A DNA stretch of 64,000 nt, from positions 2,046,001 to 2,110,000 of the forward strand of contig CP176050.1 of assembly GCA_046199005.1 (NCBI GenBank), written 5' to 3'. Below are positions 48,422-57,975 of this stretch, one piece after another. The notes under the pieces were generated by a model that saw only the letters and a program-made list of their open reading frames with translations, was not told the DNA's origin and ran no database searches. A program made the translations under genes and the position numbers. The stretch is from Ascidiimonas sp046199005. GTDB taxonomy: Bacteria > Bacteroidota > Bacteroidia > Flavobacteriales > Flavobacteriaceae. How positions within the stretch are numbered: position 1 is the stretch's first letter; each line of letters begins with the position of its first letter.

Positions 48422-49831
48422 TTATTGAAAAATGAGCCGTTCCTTTTCGCCTTCTTTATTAAGAACCAAAATATTTGGGCGCTTGCCATATTTTTTTAGA
48501 TAGTCATCAACCGATTTGGCATCATTAATTGAATAAATGTCTTCGCCATTGACTTCTAAGAGTATTTGTCCGGCAAGCCCGTATTTGTTTAACATTTCAC
48601 TTGCAGCAATGATCTTTACACCGCGTTCTGTATTAAAACGTTTTTTCTCCTCATTGCTCATATTCTTCACTTTAAGACCCAGATTTCGTATTTGGTAAGT
48701 CTCATTTTTAAGAAGTTTTACCTTTATATTTCGCATCTTTCCGGCGCGCATCACGGTAAGATTCACTTCTTCGTTTGGGCGTTTTGATTTTAAATATCCC
48801 GCAAGATTAGAAAATTTCGAAATTTTTACTTTGTCGATCTTTTTAATAATATCGCCGTTTCTGACTCCGGAACTTTCGGCACCCGAGCCTTCTTCAATTC
48901 CGGTTACATAAAATCCTTCGGTGTCGTCAATGCCCAATTCTCTGGAGAGCCGTGTATTCAATTGCTGTCCCTGAACCCCGAGCACACCTTCCTGTACCAT
49001 ACCGAACTCTAAGATATCATCTACTACCTTTTTAGCAATATTGCTGGGTACAGCAAATGAATAGCCTACATAAGATCCGGTTTGAGAAGTAATGGCTGTA
49101 TTAATACCTATAAGATCTCCGTTGGTGTTCACCAGTGCGCCACCGCTATTACCTGGATTCACAGCTGCGTCGGTCTGCAAAAAGGATTGATTCTTATTAT
49201 CCCCTTCGTTGAGATCCCTTGCTTTAGCGCTTATGATTCCGGCAGTTACAGTAGATGTAAGATTAAACGGATTACCAACAGCCAATACCCATTCTCCTAT
49301 TTTTGTATTGTCTGAATCACCAAATGCAAGATAAGGAAGATCATCTATTGGTTCTATTTTAAGGAGTGCAATATCTGTATTGGGATCTGCACCTACCAAT
49401 TCAGCATCATACGTACGGTTGTTATTAAGAGTTACCTGCAACTGACTTGAATTTACAATCACGTGGTTATTAGTGACAATATAACCATCAGGTGATATGA
49501 TCACTCCCGATCCTGTACCGATTTGAGCACGTTCGGTGCCTGCACCAGAGCCGTAAAAGAAATCAAGTAAAGAGCTTGGGGCCCTTGTTATTGAGAGATT
49601 TTTAACGTGCACCACTGCATTTACCGTTTTTTCTGCCGCAGCCGTAAAATCTATGTCTAACGCAGAAGTAGCAGGAAGCGGATTAAAACTAGTCGTTACT
49701 ATTTCAGGTGTGATGGGATTTTCTCCTAATACAACCACATCATCTTTCTCAAAATACAATTTATAACCACCTATCGCCAATGCGCCTCCAAGAAAAGAAA
49801 CAAATAAAAGTCCTATAAACTTTTTCATCAT
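48422..49831 (-). CDS. degP: Periplasmic serine protease, HtrA/DegP (Do) family
   Basis: 469 residues. An N-terminal anchor or signal is at about 5-24 (FIGLLFVSFLGGALAIGGYK). The trypsin-like triad is His in VTNNHVIVNS, Asp in DPNTDIALLKI and Ser in VNPGNSGGALVN. Two PDZ domains follow (about 280-370 and 385-465: YVTGIEEGSGAESSGVRNGD, AGQILLEVNGEDIYS). It degrades or refolds misfolded envelope proteins. Confidence 0.93.
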   Translation of the reverse strand: MMKKFIGLLFVSFLGGALAIGGYKLYFEKDDVVVLGENPITPEIVTTSFNPLPATSALDIDFTAAAEKTVNAVVHVKNLSITRAPSSLLDFFYGSGAGTERAQIGTGSGVIISPDGYIVTNNHVIVNSSQLQVTLNNNRTYDAELVGADPNTDIALLKIEPIDDLPYLAFGDSDNTKIGEWVLAVGNPFNLTSTVTAGIISAKARDLNEGDNKNQSFLQTDAAVNPGNSGGALVNTNGDLIGINTAITSQTGSYVGYSFAVPSNIAKKVVDDILEFGMVQEGVLGVQGQQLNTRLSRELGIDDTEGFYVTGIEEGSGAESSGVRNGDIIKKIDKVKISKFSNLAGYLKSKRPNEEVNLTVMRAGKMRNIKVKLLKNETYQIRNLGLKVKNMSNEEKKRFNTERGVKIIAASEMLNKYGLAGQILLEVNGEDIYSINDAKSVDDYLKKYGKRPNILVLNKEGEKERLIFQ

Positions 49832-49961
49832 TTTTGAAATTTTATCTTTTAAATTAACAATTAAAATTATAATATTATTATGTTACGATTGTAACTTTAA
49901 CGGCAGTTTAACAGCCGTTTTTCAAGCCGCAATCATTATCTTTAGCCCTTAATTTTGTGAA

Positions 49962-50738
49962 ATGTTACTACCATTTTTTAAATATCAGGGAACCGGTAAT
50001 GATTTCGTATTGATCGATAATCGTACTTTACTTTTTGACAAAGATGATACCAAACTTGTCGCAAAGCTTTGTGACCGCAAATTTGGCATTGGTGCAGATG
50101 GTCTTATCCTACTTGAGAATGACAAAATTTCAGATTTTAAAATGGTATATTATAATTCAGATGGCAATCAAAGTACCATGTGTGGAAACGGGGGCAGGTG
50201 TATTGTAGCTTTTGCAAACTATCTGGGTATTATTAATGATAGTACTTCTTTTCTCGCAATAGACGGCATTCATTATGCTGAGTTGGAAAATGGGATAGTG
50301 AAGCTGCAAATGAATGATGTTGAAGAGATCACTCATTTTAACGGATATTCATTTCTTAATACCGGATCTCCACACCATGTACAGTTATCTGAAAATTTAG
50401 AGGAGCACGATGTCAAAAAGTTGGGTGCAGCAATTAGATATGGAAAATACGGTGCTTCGGGAAGCAATGTTAATTTTGTAAAACAACTCGCATCAAATGA
50501 ATTTGCGGTAAGAACCTACGAAAGGGGAGTGGAAGACGAAACATTGTCTTGCGGAACCGGTGTAACGGCGGTGGCTCTTGCAGTTTTTGATAAAAAAATA
50601 ACCACTTCTAAACAGATTACTATAAAAACCCCCGGAGGAACTCTGGAGGTTAGTTTTGAAGCATCAGATAATGGATATAAGAATATTTTTTTAAAAGGAG
50701 CCGCAAAAATGGTCTTCAAAGGAGAAATTGTATGCTGA
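49962..50738 (+). CDS. dapF: Diaminopimelate epimerase
   Basis: 258 residues. It converts LL- to meso-diaminopimelate for lysine and peptidoglycan. The two catalytic cysteines lie in TMCGNGGRCIVAFA and LSCGTGVTAVALA, with YQGTGNDFVLIDNR at the N-terminus and ERGVEDETLSCG before the second. It overlaps the downstream GNAT gene by 7 bp. It is the first gene of a three-gene run with mltG. Confidence 0.97.
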   Translation: MLLPFFKYQGTGNDFVLIDNRTLLFDKDDTKLVAKLCDRKFGIGADGLILLENDKISDFKMVYYNSDGNQSTMCGNGGRCIVAFANYLGIINDSTSFLAIDGIHYAELENGIVKLQMNDVEEITHFNGYSFLNTGSPHHVQLSENLEEHDVKKLGAAIRYGKYGASGSNVNFVKQLASNEFAVRTYERGVEDETLSCGTGVTAVALAVFDKKITTSKQITIKTPGGTLEVSFEASDNGYKNIFLKGAAKMVFKGEIVC

Positions 50739-51253
50739 AACTTAAAGGACATCAAATTTACCTGCGTGCACTGGAATTAGAAGATCTCGACTTCCTTTAT
50801 AAGATCGAAAATGATACGGAAATTTGGGAAGTGAGCGAGACTTTGACTCCTTATTCAAAGTTTGTATTGAAAGAGTACATAAAGAATGCGCATCGAGATA
50901 TTTATGATATTCGACAATTGAGGCTCGTTATCTGCGATGAAGATGATGAGTTAAAAGGCTTCATTGATCTTTATGAATTTGATCCTAAGAATGGTAAAGT
51001 AGGGGTCGGCATTATTGTAGAAAAAGAATCCAGGAAAAAAGGAATAGCTGAATCGGCTTTAGAGGTCGTAACAAATTATTGCTTTAACGTATTGGAAGTT
51101 CACCAGGTTTTCGCCAATGTAGGCGAAGACAATACAGCTAGTCTCTCTTTATTTAAAAAAGCGGGTTTTACAGAAACAGGTATAAAAAAAGACTGGATTC
51201 GAACGGTGGCAGGTTATAAAGATGAGATTCTTTTTCAAAAAATAAAGCAGTAA
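50732..51253 (+). CDS. GNAT-family N-acetyltransferase (RimJ/RimL-like)
   Basis: 173 residues. Motifs are IYLRALELEDLDFLYKIEND, GVGIIVEKESRKKGIAESAL (acetyl-CoA site) and NTASLSLFKKAGFTETG. The layout resembles RimJ/RimL or SpeG acetyltransferases. It sits between dapF and mltG. Substrate unknown. Confidence 0.9.
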   Translation: MLKLKGHQIYLRALELEDLDFLYKIENDTEIWEVSETLTPYSKFVLKEYIKNAHRDIYDIRQLRLVICDEDDELKGFIDLYEFDPKNGKVGVGIIVEKESRKKGIAESALEVVTNYCFNVLEVHQVFANVGEDNTASLSLFKKAGFTETGIKKDWIRTVAGYKDEILFQKIKQ

Positions 51254-51254
51254 G

Positions 51255-51575
51255 ATGTACTTTAAAAAATTAGTATTGCTTATTTCTATTTTAGGCCTGA
51301 TCGTTTCAGGTTTTATTTCTTATCAAATTTATGGTACTATATTTCATCCCAACACAAACTTTGAACAAGACCACATAATGATTCGTATTGCAGAAGATTC
51401 TTCACCGGAAGATATCTATAATACAATAACTCCTTTTTTAGAAGATCCGGAGTCTTTTAGGTTAATGGCTCAAAAAAGAGCTTTAAATAAATACGTAAAA
51501 TCTGGCCTATTTAGAATCGAAAAGGGGATGAGCAATAATGAGATCATCGACATTTTGACCCAGAAAGATGAATAA
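51255..51575 (+). pseudogene. mltG: Truncated MltG (endolytic transglycosylase), N-terminal part only
   Basis: 106 residues: a transmembrane helix (about 5-25), then the first LysM-like part of the YceG/MltG fold (EDSSPEDIYNTITPFLED, LFRIEKGMSNNEIIDILTQK). MltG proteins are usually about 340 residues; the catalytic domain with the active Glu is absent, and the 300 bp after the stop show no remnant in any frame. It keeps the place after dapF-GNAT where mltG is normally found in flavobacteria. It is a 3'-deleted gene or a shortened membrane protein; the intact N-terminus and lack of frameshift leave function open. Confidence 0.7.
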
Positions 51576-51817
51576 TTTGTTTTCGTAAGGACTACAAATT
51601 GATATTCTTAAAAAACCCTTCCATTTTATCATTTTTACAATCTCACCGGAAAGAAGTTGAGGTTCTCTTAAAAATCCTTACAAAAAGCCGCGCCTTTATC
51701 AATAATAATTTTAAAATTATCTACTATTATAAGTTGTTAATAATCAGTTGAAAACAACCTTTAATCGAACTTTAAGAATACTTTAACGAGCTAAATTTCC
51801 CAGCCTAAAAAAAGTCG

Positions 51818-51825
51818 TATATTTG
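51818..51825 (+). promoter_or_regulatory. Putative promoter of the lysozyme-like gene
   Basis: TATATTTG followed by GCATCGC, 62 bp before the ATG at 51887. TTT rather than TTG lies at the -33 position with a 19-bp spacer. The rest of 51576-51817 is AT-rich with no gene seen. Confidence 0.55.
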
Positions 51826-51886
51826 CATCGCAAAAATTTCGAGCAGTAAACTTAGGTTTTTGTAAGTCTTGAAGAATACAATTTTT

Positions 51887-52516
51887 ATGAGAAAAGGCGT
51901 ATTAAAATTTTTAATTTTAGTAAGCGCTGTGGTCATGACAAGTTTAGGTTTCACTTCAAAAAAAACCAAGGTAAGTATTCCCCAAAATTACCAAATTACC
52001 GAACCGTTAACCTACACGGTTCGCAAAACGATAGAGGAGAAGAGTTATGTTCAGCCTCCGTTTTTAGGAAAATCCTTTATAGGTTTTAAAGAAGCATTAG
52101 CTTTTAAAGAGTCCCGAGGAGACTATTCTTCCGTCAATTTTCTAGGATACATGGGTAAATATCAATTTGGAGCATCTACACTTCAATTATTAGGTGTTTA
52201 CAATAGTCATGTATTTATGAGCAATCCTGCGCTTCAAGAAAAGGCTTTTATTGCTAATACAGCTAGAAACAAATGGATCTTAAGAAGAGATATTAAGCGT
52301 TTTGTGGGTAAATATATGAACGGATTCAAAGTAACAGAATCTGGTATTCTGGCAGCTGCCCACCTCGCAGGGGCAGGAAATGTAAAAAAGTATCTTAGAT
52401 CTTATGGTAAAACAGGCTTCGAAGATGCAAATGGAGCATCTATTCGTTATTACATGAAAAAGTTCTCAGGATACGATACTTCTTATATTTTGGCCGAAAG
52501 AAGAGCCAAAATCTGA
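51887..52516 (+). CDS. Exported lysozyme/SLT-like peptidoglycan-active protein
   Basis: 209 residues from ATG 51887; a TTG six codons upstream is less likely. The N-terminal signal is about 1-22 (RKGVLKFLILVSAVVMTSLG). The domain FKEALAFKESRGDYSSVNF with YMGKYQFGASTLQLLG resembles a soluble lytic transglycosylase start, with Glu in FKESRGDY as candidate acid. The C-terminal GILAAAHLAGAGNVKKYL matches the second lysozyme motif. It probably cleaves peptidoglycan. It lies next to a truncated mltG. Confidence 0.75.
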   Translation: MRKGVLKFLILVSAVVMTSLGFTSKKTKVSIPQNYQITEPLTYTVRKTIEEKSYVQPPFLGKSFIGFKEALAFKESRGDYSSVNFLGYMGKYQFGASTLQLLGVYNSHVFMSNPALQEKAFIANTARNKWILRRDIKRFVGKYMNGFKVTESGILAAAHLAGAGNVKKYLRSYGKTGFEDANGASIRYYMKKFSGYDTSYILAERRAKI

Positions 52517-52572
52517 AAAATAGTTTTGTAAAACAAAAAAATTACCCCTTTGGCCAATAGGTCAATGGGGTT

Positions 52573-53298
52573 TTACTTTTTATAGATAATAAAAATACTG
52601 GGCCGTTTATGCAGATCAGGTTGTTCTTTTTTCCATTCCAAAATTGTTTGGGTTTTTATAAATTCTGAGGGAAGTGTTAGATCACATGCAACGCAAAGAA
52701 GTGTACTGTCGTTCAAAACAGCAAGAAAATCAGCAAAAAGCTTGTCGTTTCGATAGGGAGTCTCAATGAAAATTTGAGTCTGATCTGTTTCTTTGGAGAG
52801 GCGTTCGTATTTTCTGATCTCTTTTTTTCTTTCGTTACGATCGATTGATAAATATCCATTGAATGCAAACTTTTGACCGTTCATTCCGCTTGCCATAAGT
52901 GCTAAAAGAATAGAGGAAGGACCCACCAGGGGCACCACTGTAATGTTTTTTTGGTGTGCCAGATCTACAATCACCGCACCCGGATCTGCTATTCCCGGGC
53001 ACCCGGCATCTGAGAGGATGCCCATGTCTTTTCCATTTAAGCATGGCTCCAAATAATGCTGTAATTCTATGGCGTCTGTGTATTTGTTCAATAGAAAGAA
53101 GCGCAGAGAGGGCTGAGACTTCCCGGAGCTTATTTTTTTGATAAATTTTCTTGCAGATTTTTCACTTTCAACAATATAATCGTCTACTTTTTCAATAGTA
53201 CGTTTAATCGATAACGGAAGTACTTCCAAAGGCTCCGTTTCTCCTAACATGCTTGGGATTACATATAATTTACCGTAACCGGATTGACTGTCTGACAT
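52573..53298 (-). CDS. RsmI-like SAM-dependent methyltransferase (tetrapyrrole methylase fold)
   Basis: 241 residues. GKLYVIPSMLGETEP at the start, DAGCPGIADPGAVIVDLAH and VPLVGPSSILLALMASGMNG are the family motifs; QIFIETPYRNDKL follows. RsmI makes the 2'-O-methyl of C1402 in 16S rRNA, with about 280 residues. This shorter variant is common in Bacteroidetes and may not be the true RsmI. It is a single gene on the minus strand. Confidence 0.85.
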   Translation of the reverse strand: MSDSQSGYGKLYVIPSMLGETEPLEVLPLSIKRTIEKVDDYIVESEKSARKFIKKISSGKSQPSLRFFLLNKYTDAIELQHYLEPCLNGKDMGILSDAGCPGIADPGAVIVDLAHQKNITVVPLVGPSSILLALMASGMNGQKFAFNGYLSIDRNERKKEIRKYERLSKETDQTQIFIETPYRNDKLFADFLAVLNDSTLLCVACDLTLPSEFIKTQTILEWKKEQPDLHKRPSIFIIYKK

Positions 53299-53370
53299 TA
53301 ATTTTCACTTTAGGAGTAAAGCTACAAAATAGATTCTTAATTGCAGGTTGCAAGCAGCAACTGCTTTAAT

Positions 53371-53832
53371 TTATGCTTTGGAGATCTGTGCTACGATCTT
53401 GTCGCAGGCTTCATCTAGCATTTTGAATACATTCTCAAAACCCATTTCACCACCGTAATAAGGATCTGGAACGTCTACATTTTCACCAGGAAAAACCAGA
53501 TTAAGGATCATCTCTACTTTATCGCGATGTGCTTCTGTCTTGGCTAATTGAAGTACGTCTGAGTAATTACTGGAATCCATTACATAGATGTCGTCAAACC
53601 TTTCGAAATCAGAGCTTTCGAATTTCCTGGATCTTTGATAAGTAATGTCGATTCCATTCTTTTTTGCAATGGCGATAGATCTGCTATCCGGCAGTTTTCC
53701 GGCATGATATGAAATTGTACCTGCAGAGTCGACAATTACATCCAGATGGTTAGTTTTGTGTTTCAGGATTCCTTCTGCAAGCGGTGATCTGCAAATATTA
53801 CCGAGACAAACCATTAAGATACGGCGTGGCAT
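53371..53832 (-). CDS. Low-molecular-weight protein-tyrosine phosphatase
   Basis: 153 residues. The CX5R catalytic loop is VCLGNICRSPLAEGIL at the N-terminus, and the general acid Asp lies in DVPDPYYGG. LMW-PTPs remove phosphate from tyrosine. It lies 6 bp after dnaA on the same strand and is probably co-transcribed. Confidence 0.94.
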   Translation of the reverse strand: MPRRILMVCLGNICRSPLAEGILKHKTNHLDVIVDSAGTISYHAGKLPDSRSIAIAKKNGIDITYQRSRKFESSDFERFDDIYVMDSSNYSDVLQLAKTEAHRDKVEMILNLVFPGENVDVPDPYYGGEMGFENVFKMLDEACDKIVAQISKA

Positions 53833-53838
53833 GATGAA

Positions 53839-55266
53839 CTATTGAGATAATTTTTTCGTGAGGTCGTCTATATACTTTCTAAATTGTTTATCAGTCTCTG
53901 CCAGATTATCGACTGTTTTACACGCATGCAATACTGTAGCATGGTCTCTTCTTCCAATTTGCGAACCAATACTAGCCAAAGAGGCTTTTGTGTATTTTTT
54001 TGCAAAAAACATTGCAAGCTGTCTCGCCTGAACAATATGACGTTTTCTTGTTTTAGACTGAAGAGTTGATACATCCATTTGAAAATAGTCTGATACTACT
54101 TTTTGAATATAATCGATAGATACTTCTCTTTTGGTATTTTTTACAAACTTCTCTACAATTTGAGTTGCAAGTTCTAAGGTTACTTCTTTCTTGTTGAAAG
54201 ATGATTGTGCGATTAAAGAGATAATCGCTCCCTCCAGTTCGCGAACGTTTGTTTTAATATTTTTAGCGACATAATCAATAATATCTTCTGGCATTTCAAC
54301 ACCGTCGCGATACAATTTGTTCTTTAAAATAGAAACCCTGGTTTCAAAATCGGGACTTTGCAATTCTGCAGACAACCCCCATTTAAAACGCGAAAGCAGT
54401 CTTTGCTCAATATCCTGCATGTCTACAGGAGCCTTGTCTGATGTTAGAATAACTTGTTTGCCATTCTGATGTAAATGATTGAAAATATGGAAGAACACAT
54501 CTTGCGTTCCTGTTTTTCCTGAAAAGAACTGAACATCATCAATTATGAGTACATCGATGAGTTGATAGAAATGAATGAAATCATTTCGGGTATTCTTTTT
54601 TACCGACTCGATATATTGTTGCGTAAATTTCTCAGCAGAGATATACAGTACGGTTTTATCGGGATATTTATCTTTTATTTCAACACCGATAGCATGTGCC
54701 AAATGGGTTTTACCAAGACCTACACCGCCAAAAACCAACAGTGGATTAAAGGAGGTGCCTCCCGGTTTGTTGGCTACTGCTAAACCTGCTGATCGGGCAA
54801 GCCTGTTTGAATCACCTTCCAGGAAATTTTCAAAATTGTAGCTAGGATTGAGTTGTGACTCGATCTTAATATTGCGAATCCCCGGTATTACAAAAGGATT
54901 TTTTAACTCGGGATTTTTGTGTTTCACAGGAACATCTAATTCTTGTGGCTGAACGTTGGCGCGGTTACTACTTGGAATCTTTTCCGTAAAAGGCTTTTGA
55001 TTCCCATAGGTGTTTTCCATTTTAATTACGTATACCAACTTTGCATTCTCACCTAATTCCCTGGTTAAAGCTACCTTTAGAAGTTTAACGTAGTGTTCTT
55101 CTAACCACTCGTAGAAAAATTTACTGGGAACTTGAATACTTAAAGCATTATCGGTAAGTTTTACGGATTTAATTGGTTCAAACCAGGTTTTGTATGCCTG
55201 AGGTTGTATATTGTCTTTTATGAATGACAAACAATTATCCCATACCGATTCAGCAGTTATGCTCAT
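53839..55266 (-). CDS. dnaA: Chromosomal replication initiator protein DnaA
   Basis: 475 residues. Domain I starts AESVWDNCLSFIKDNIQPQA. The AAA+ domain has Walker A FGGVGLGKTHLAHAIG, Walker B VLIIDDVQFFSGK and sensor II RELEGAIISL. Domain IV ends with the DnaA-box-binding IGRRDHATVLHACKT. I see no cluster of TTATCCACA-type boxes around the gene, so oriC is not placed here. Confidence 0.98.
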   Translation of the reverse strand: MSITAESVWDNCLSFIKDNIQPQAYKTWFEPIKSVKLTDNALSIQVPSKFFYEWLEEHYVKLLKVALTRELGENAKLVYVIKMENTYGNQKPFTEKIPSSNRANVQPQELDVPVKHKNPELKNPFVIPGIRNIKIESQLNPSYNFENFLEGDSNRLARSAGLAVANKPGGTSFNPLLVFGGVGLGKTHLAHAIGVEIKDKYPDKTVLYISAEKFTQQYIESVKKNTRNDFIHFYQLIDVLIIDDVQFFSGKTGTQDVFFHIFNHLHQNGKQVILTSDKAPVDMQDIEQRLLSRFKWGLSAELQSPDFETRVSILKNKLYRDGVEMPEDIIDYVAKNIKTNVRELEGAIISLIAQSSFNKKEVTLELATQIVEKFVKNTKREVSIDYIQKVVSDYFQMDVSTLQSKTRKRHIVQARQLAMFFAKKYTKASLASIGSQIGRRDHATVLHACKTVDNLAETDKQFRKYIDDLTKKLSQ

Positions 55267-55461
55267 TCCCCTTATAAATTTTAGTTGTTAGGTTTGTAAA
55301 TCCGAATGAATAGATTTCTTACTTTAGCTCTTAGAGCAAGACAAATATGTGAACAAATAATTGAAAAAAAAAATGAAAAGCCGGTTGAATTTTCACTTTT
55401 TTTTTTGCATGCCGAATAACATAAATTTTACTTTTCCTTAACATATAAAAAACCTTAAATT

Positions 55462-55866
55462 TTGAACGTAAAAACTCACTCAATTGACGTAAGAATTCGA
55501 TATGCTGAGACCGATAAAATGGGAATAGTATATTATGGAAACTATGCACAGTACCTAGAAATGGGAAGGGTTGAGTGGTTGAGAAATCTTGGTATTTCTT
55601 ACAAGTGGATGGAAGATAATGGCGTGATGCTTCCGGTGACCAATCTGACGTTGAAATTTATCCGACCTGCATACTACGATGACGTTTTATCGGTAAAAAC
55701 TACCCTTTCAAAGAATCCCTCTGTTAGAATAGAATTTGACTATGAGATTTTTAATCAAAATAAGGAATTAATATGCTCGGGAAATACCATTTTAGCATTC
55801 ATCAATATGACTACAGGAAGACCGATGAAATGCCCGGAATACATTCTGGAAAAACTTCAAAACTGA
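55462..55866 (+). CDS. Acyl-CoA thioesterase (YbgC/4HBT hot-dog fold), TTG start
   Basis: 134 residues. IRYAETDKMGIVYYGNYAQY is the 4HBT motif with the catalytic Asp. MGRVEWLRNLGISYKWMED and CSGNTILAFINM follow. The only start before the motif is the TTG at 55462 (NVKTHSIDVRIRYAETD). The gene is divergent from dnaA. The acyl substrate is unknown. Confidence 0.9.
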   Translation: MNVKTHSIDVRIRYAETDKMGIVYYGNYAQYLEMGRVEWLRNLGISYKWMEDNGVMLPVTNLTLKFIRPAYYDDVLSVKTTLSKNPSVRIEFDYEIFNQNKELICSGNTILAFINMTTGRPMKCPEYILEKLQN

Positions 55867-55874
55867 TAAAAAAA

Positions 55875-56483
55875 TCACTTTTTAGTTAAGTGTAACCCGT
55901 ATACATCGTTTAAGATATTTTCAATTTTCGTCGAATTACTTTCCCGCACTTGTATTTCCATTTCGCATTCTAGAGAAGATCTTTGAGCAACAATATCTAA
56001 TTGCTGTTCTTTAATTATACGCATTACTTTATTCATTAGCGCATAGTCAAATTTAAGGATGTAAGCTATTTTTATTGTTCGTTCTTCGATCTCCGATACT
56101 TCCAAAGCCATCTGAGCAGCTTTTTTGTATGCCTGAATAAGTCCGCCAACCCCAAGTTTAGTGCCGCCAAAGTATCTAACTACTATTACAAGCACGTTGG
56201 TGATCTGAAAAGATTGTATCTGTCCATAAATAGGCATACCGGCACTATTACGAGGTTCCCCGTCATCGTTTACTCTAAATGTCAGTTGCTTTTCTCCTAA
56301 TTGCCAGGCGTAGCACCAATGTCTTGCAGCATGGTGCTTAGACTTTATGGCGTCTAGATAATTCGTAACATCTTCTTCGCTATGCACAGGGAAGGCATAC
56401 CCGTAAAACTTACTTCCCTTTTCCTTATAAAGGCTTTCGTTTGATGCTCTGGTAAGCGTTCTATAAGTGTCGTTAGTACTCAA
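55875..56483 (-). CDS. YigZ/IMPACT-family protein
   Basis: 202 residues. The N-terminal UPF0029/IMPACT domain has GSKFYGYAFPVHSEEDV, HHAARHWCYAWQLG, VNDDGEPRNSAGMPI and VVRYFGGTKLGVGGLIQAYK. The C-terminal domain is ferredoxin-like. The family may act on translation or ribosome stress; the bacterial role is unclear. It is 2 bp after the EamA-type transporter gene. Confidence 0.93.
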   Translation of the reverse strand: MSTNDTYRTLTRASNESLYKEKGSKFYGYAFPVHSEEDVTNYLDAIKSKHHAARHWCYAWQLGEKQLTFRVNDDGEPRNSAGMPIYGQIQSFQITNVLVIVVRYFGGTKLGVGGLIQAYKKAAQMALEVSEIEERTIKIAYILKFDYALMNKVMRIIKEQQLDIVAQRSSLECEMEIQVRESNSTKIENILNDVYGLHLTKK

Positions 56484-56485
56484 AT

Positions 56486-57352
56486 TTATATTTCAATGCT
56501 CATTAATATAATAGCGCTTATGGCTGCAAGAATTCCAATTCTATTGATACTCGTAAGATGCTCCTTAAAAATAAGTACTCCCGTAAGAGTAGAAACTAGC
56601 ACAATACCCACGTTGTTCACTGGAAAAATATAGGAACTTTCAAGTCCTTCCATCTTAAGTGCTTTCAGTAAAAAATAAATAGAAAAAAAATTCGGAACTC
56701 CCAATATTATGCCTGCAATAAGTGATTTGCTTTCAAAGTGCACTTTCGTGGTAACACTTTGTATCCCTAAGAATACAATTCCGGTGATGCCAGCGATAAG
56801 AAAGATGGCCGCTGAGTATGCGATGGTTTCTCCTTCGGCTACGTACTGTGTTTCAATATATTTTAAGACCGTGTCTAGTAAACCCGAACCAAAAAACAAT
56901 AAAACGGGTAAATACAGGTATTTATTTTCTACTGAAGGCGTTGCTGTTTTTTTGGTAACCAGGTAAACTGCTATTAATGCTAATATAATACCACCAATTT
57001 TCAACAGTGTGATTTTGTCTCCATAAACCAGGAATGCAAAGATCACAGGAATTACCAGAGACATTTTACTGGCAATGGAGACAACAGAAAGCCCTCCTTT
57101 TTGAGCAGTGAGCGCAAGGATGTTAAATAAGGTTACAAATAAAATTCCCAGAAAAAGTGTTCCGGGAAACCAGGCTGCGCCCGTAATGGCCTTAATCGCA
57201 AGTCGATCTGCCTCAAAAAAATATCCAACAGAAAAAGCCACAAAGTAATTCACGACGATTGCCTGAAGATTGTTTACCTTGAACTGACTGAAATACTTGA
57301 AAATAACAAATAGCAGTGTATTGATTAAAATGCTCAGTACAAGATAGATCAT
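56486..57352 (-). CDS. EamA/DMT-family transporter
   Basis: 288 residues with ten hydrophobic helices in two repeats (about 1-130 and 145-288), as in drug/metabolite transporters. LIFKEHLTSINRIGILAA near the end is typical of EamA. The substrate is unknown. It overlaps the HAD gene by 4 bp and so sits in a minus-strand operon with ribD, HAD and YigZ. Confidence 0.88.
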   Translation of the reverse strand: MIYLVLSILINTLLFVIFKYFSQFKVNNLQAIVVNYFVAFSVGYFFEADRLAIKAITGAAWFPGTLFLGILFVTLFNILALTAQKGGLSVVSIASKMSLVIPVIFAFLVYGDKITLLKIGGIILALIAVYLVTKKTATPSVENKYLYLPVLLFFGSGLLDTVLKYIETQYVAEGETIAYSAAIFLIAGITGIVFLGIQSVTTKVHFESKSLIAGIILGVPNFFSIYFLLKALKMEGLESSYIFPVNNVGIVLVSTLTGVLIFKEHLTSINRIGILAAISAIILMSIEI

Positions 57353-57975
57353 TTCTTAAGAAAGTTTTTCTTTGGGAGATCTACAATATCATCTTCACCT
57401 GGAATGAGATGCCAGCCGTTCCACCCTATAGTTTCAGAGGCCTTTACATTTTCGAGGGTGTCATCTATAAATAGGGTTTGTTGAGGAATGAGGCGATTTT
57501 GTTTGGTCACATATTGAAATATTTCAGCATCCGGCTTGCGTAAATAAATTTCATGAGACAGATAAAATTGTTCAAAACACGATTTGAATCTTTTATATCG
57601 GTCTTCCGTCATTCTTTTTTTTACCTGCGCAATATGTAACTCATTCGTATTACTTAATAAGAATAATCGATATTGTTTTCGTCTGGAGAGGTCTTCAATG
57701 AATTTTAAACGATACTCCGGGAAGTCCAGAATAATAGCATTCCATGCTTCAATAAGTTGTTCTCTGGAAGTATGAGGTAGTAAGTGATGATAATATTTCA
57801 CGAAATCCTGCGTACTCACCAATCCTTTTTCATAGGTCTCATTCATTTTGACCATTTCGGGAGTGAGTTCCTGGAGTCCCAGCTGTTGTATTCGGTTAAG
57901 AGTTGCTGGTTTATCGAGATCAATAAATATGTCACCAAAATCAAAGACGATATTTTTTATAGTGTATTTCTCCAT
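57349..57975 (-). CDS. HAD-family phosphatase
   Basis: 208 residues. Motif I is FDFGDIFIDLD, motif II FLLSNTNELH, motif III KPDAEIFQYV and motif IV LFIDDTLENVKAS. The cap is helical (YigB/epoxide-hydrolase-N type). It overlaps ribD by 19 bp. Flavin precursor dephosphorylation needs a HAD phosphatase, so a role beside ribD is possible but unproven. Confidence 0.9.
   Translation of the reverse strand: MEKYTIKNIVFDFGDIFIDLDKPATLNRIQQLGLQELTPEMVKMNETYEKGLVSTQDFVKYYHHLLPHTSREQLIEAWNAIILDFPEYRLKFIEDLSRRKQYRLFLLSNTNELHIAQVKKRMTEDRYKRFKSCFEQFYLSHEIYLRKPDAEIFQYVTKQNRLIPQQTLFIDDTLENVKASETIGWNGWHLIPGEDDIVDLPKKNFLKK

Noticed and set aside
53839..55461. Replication origin next to dnaA
   Set aside because: No cluster of DnaA-box-like sequences or AT-rich repeats was found around the gene, and dnaN is 43 kb away.
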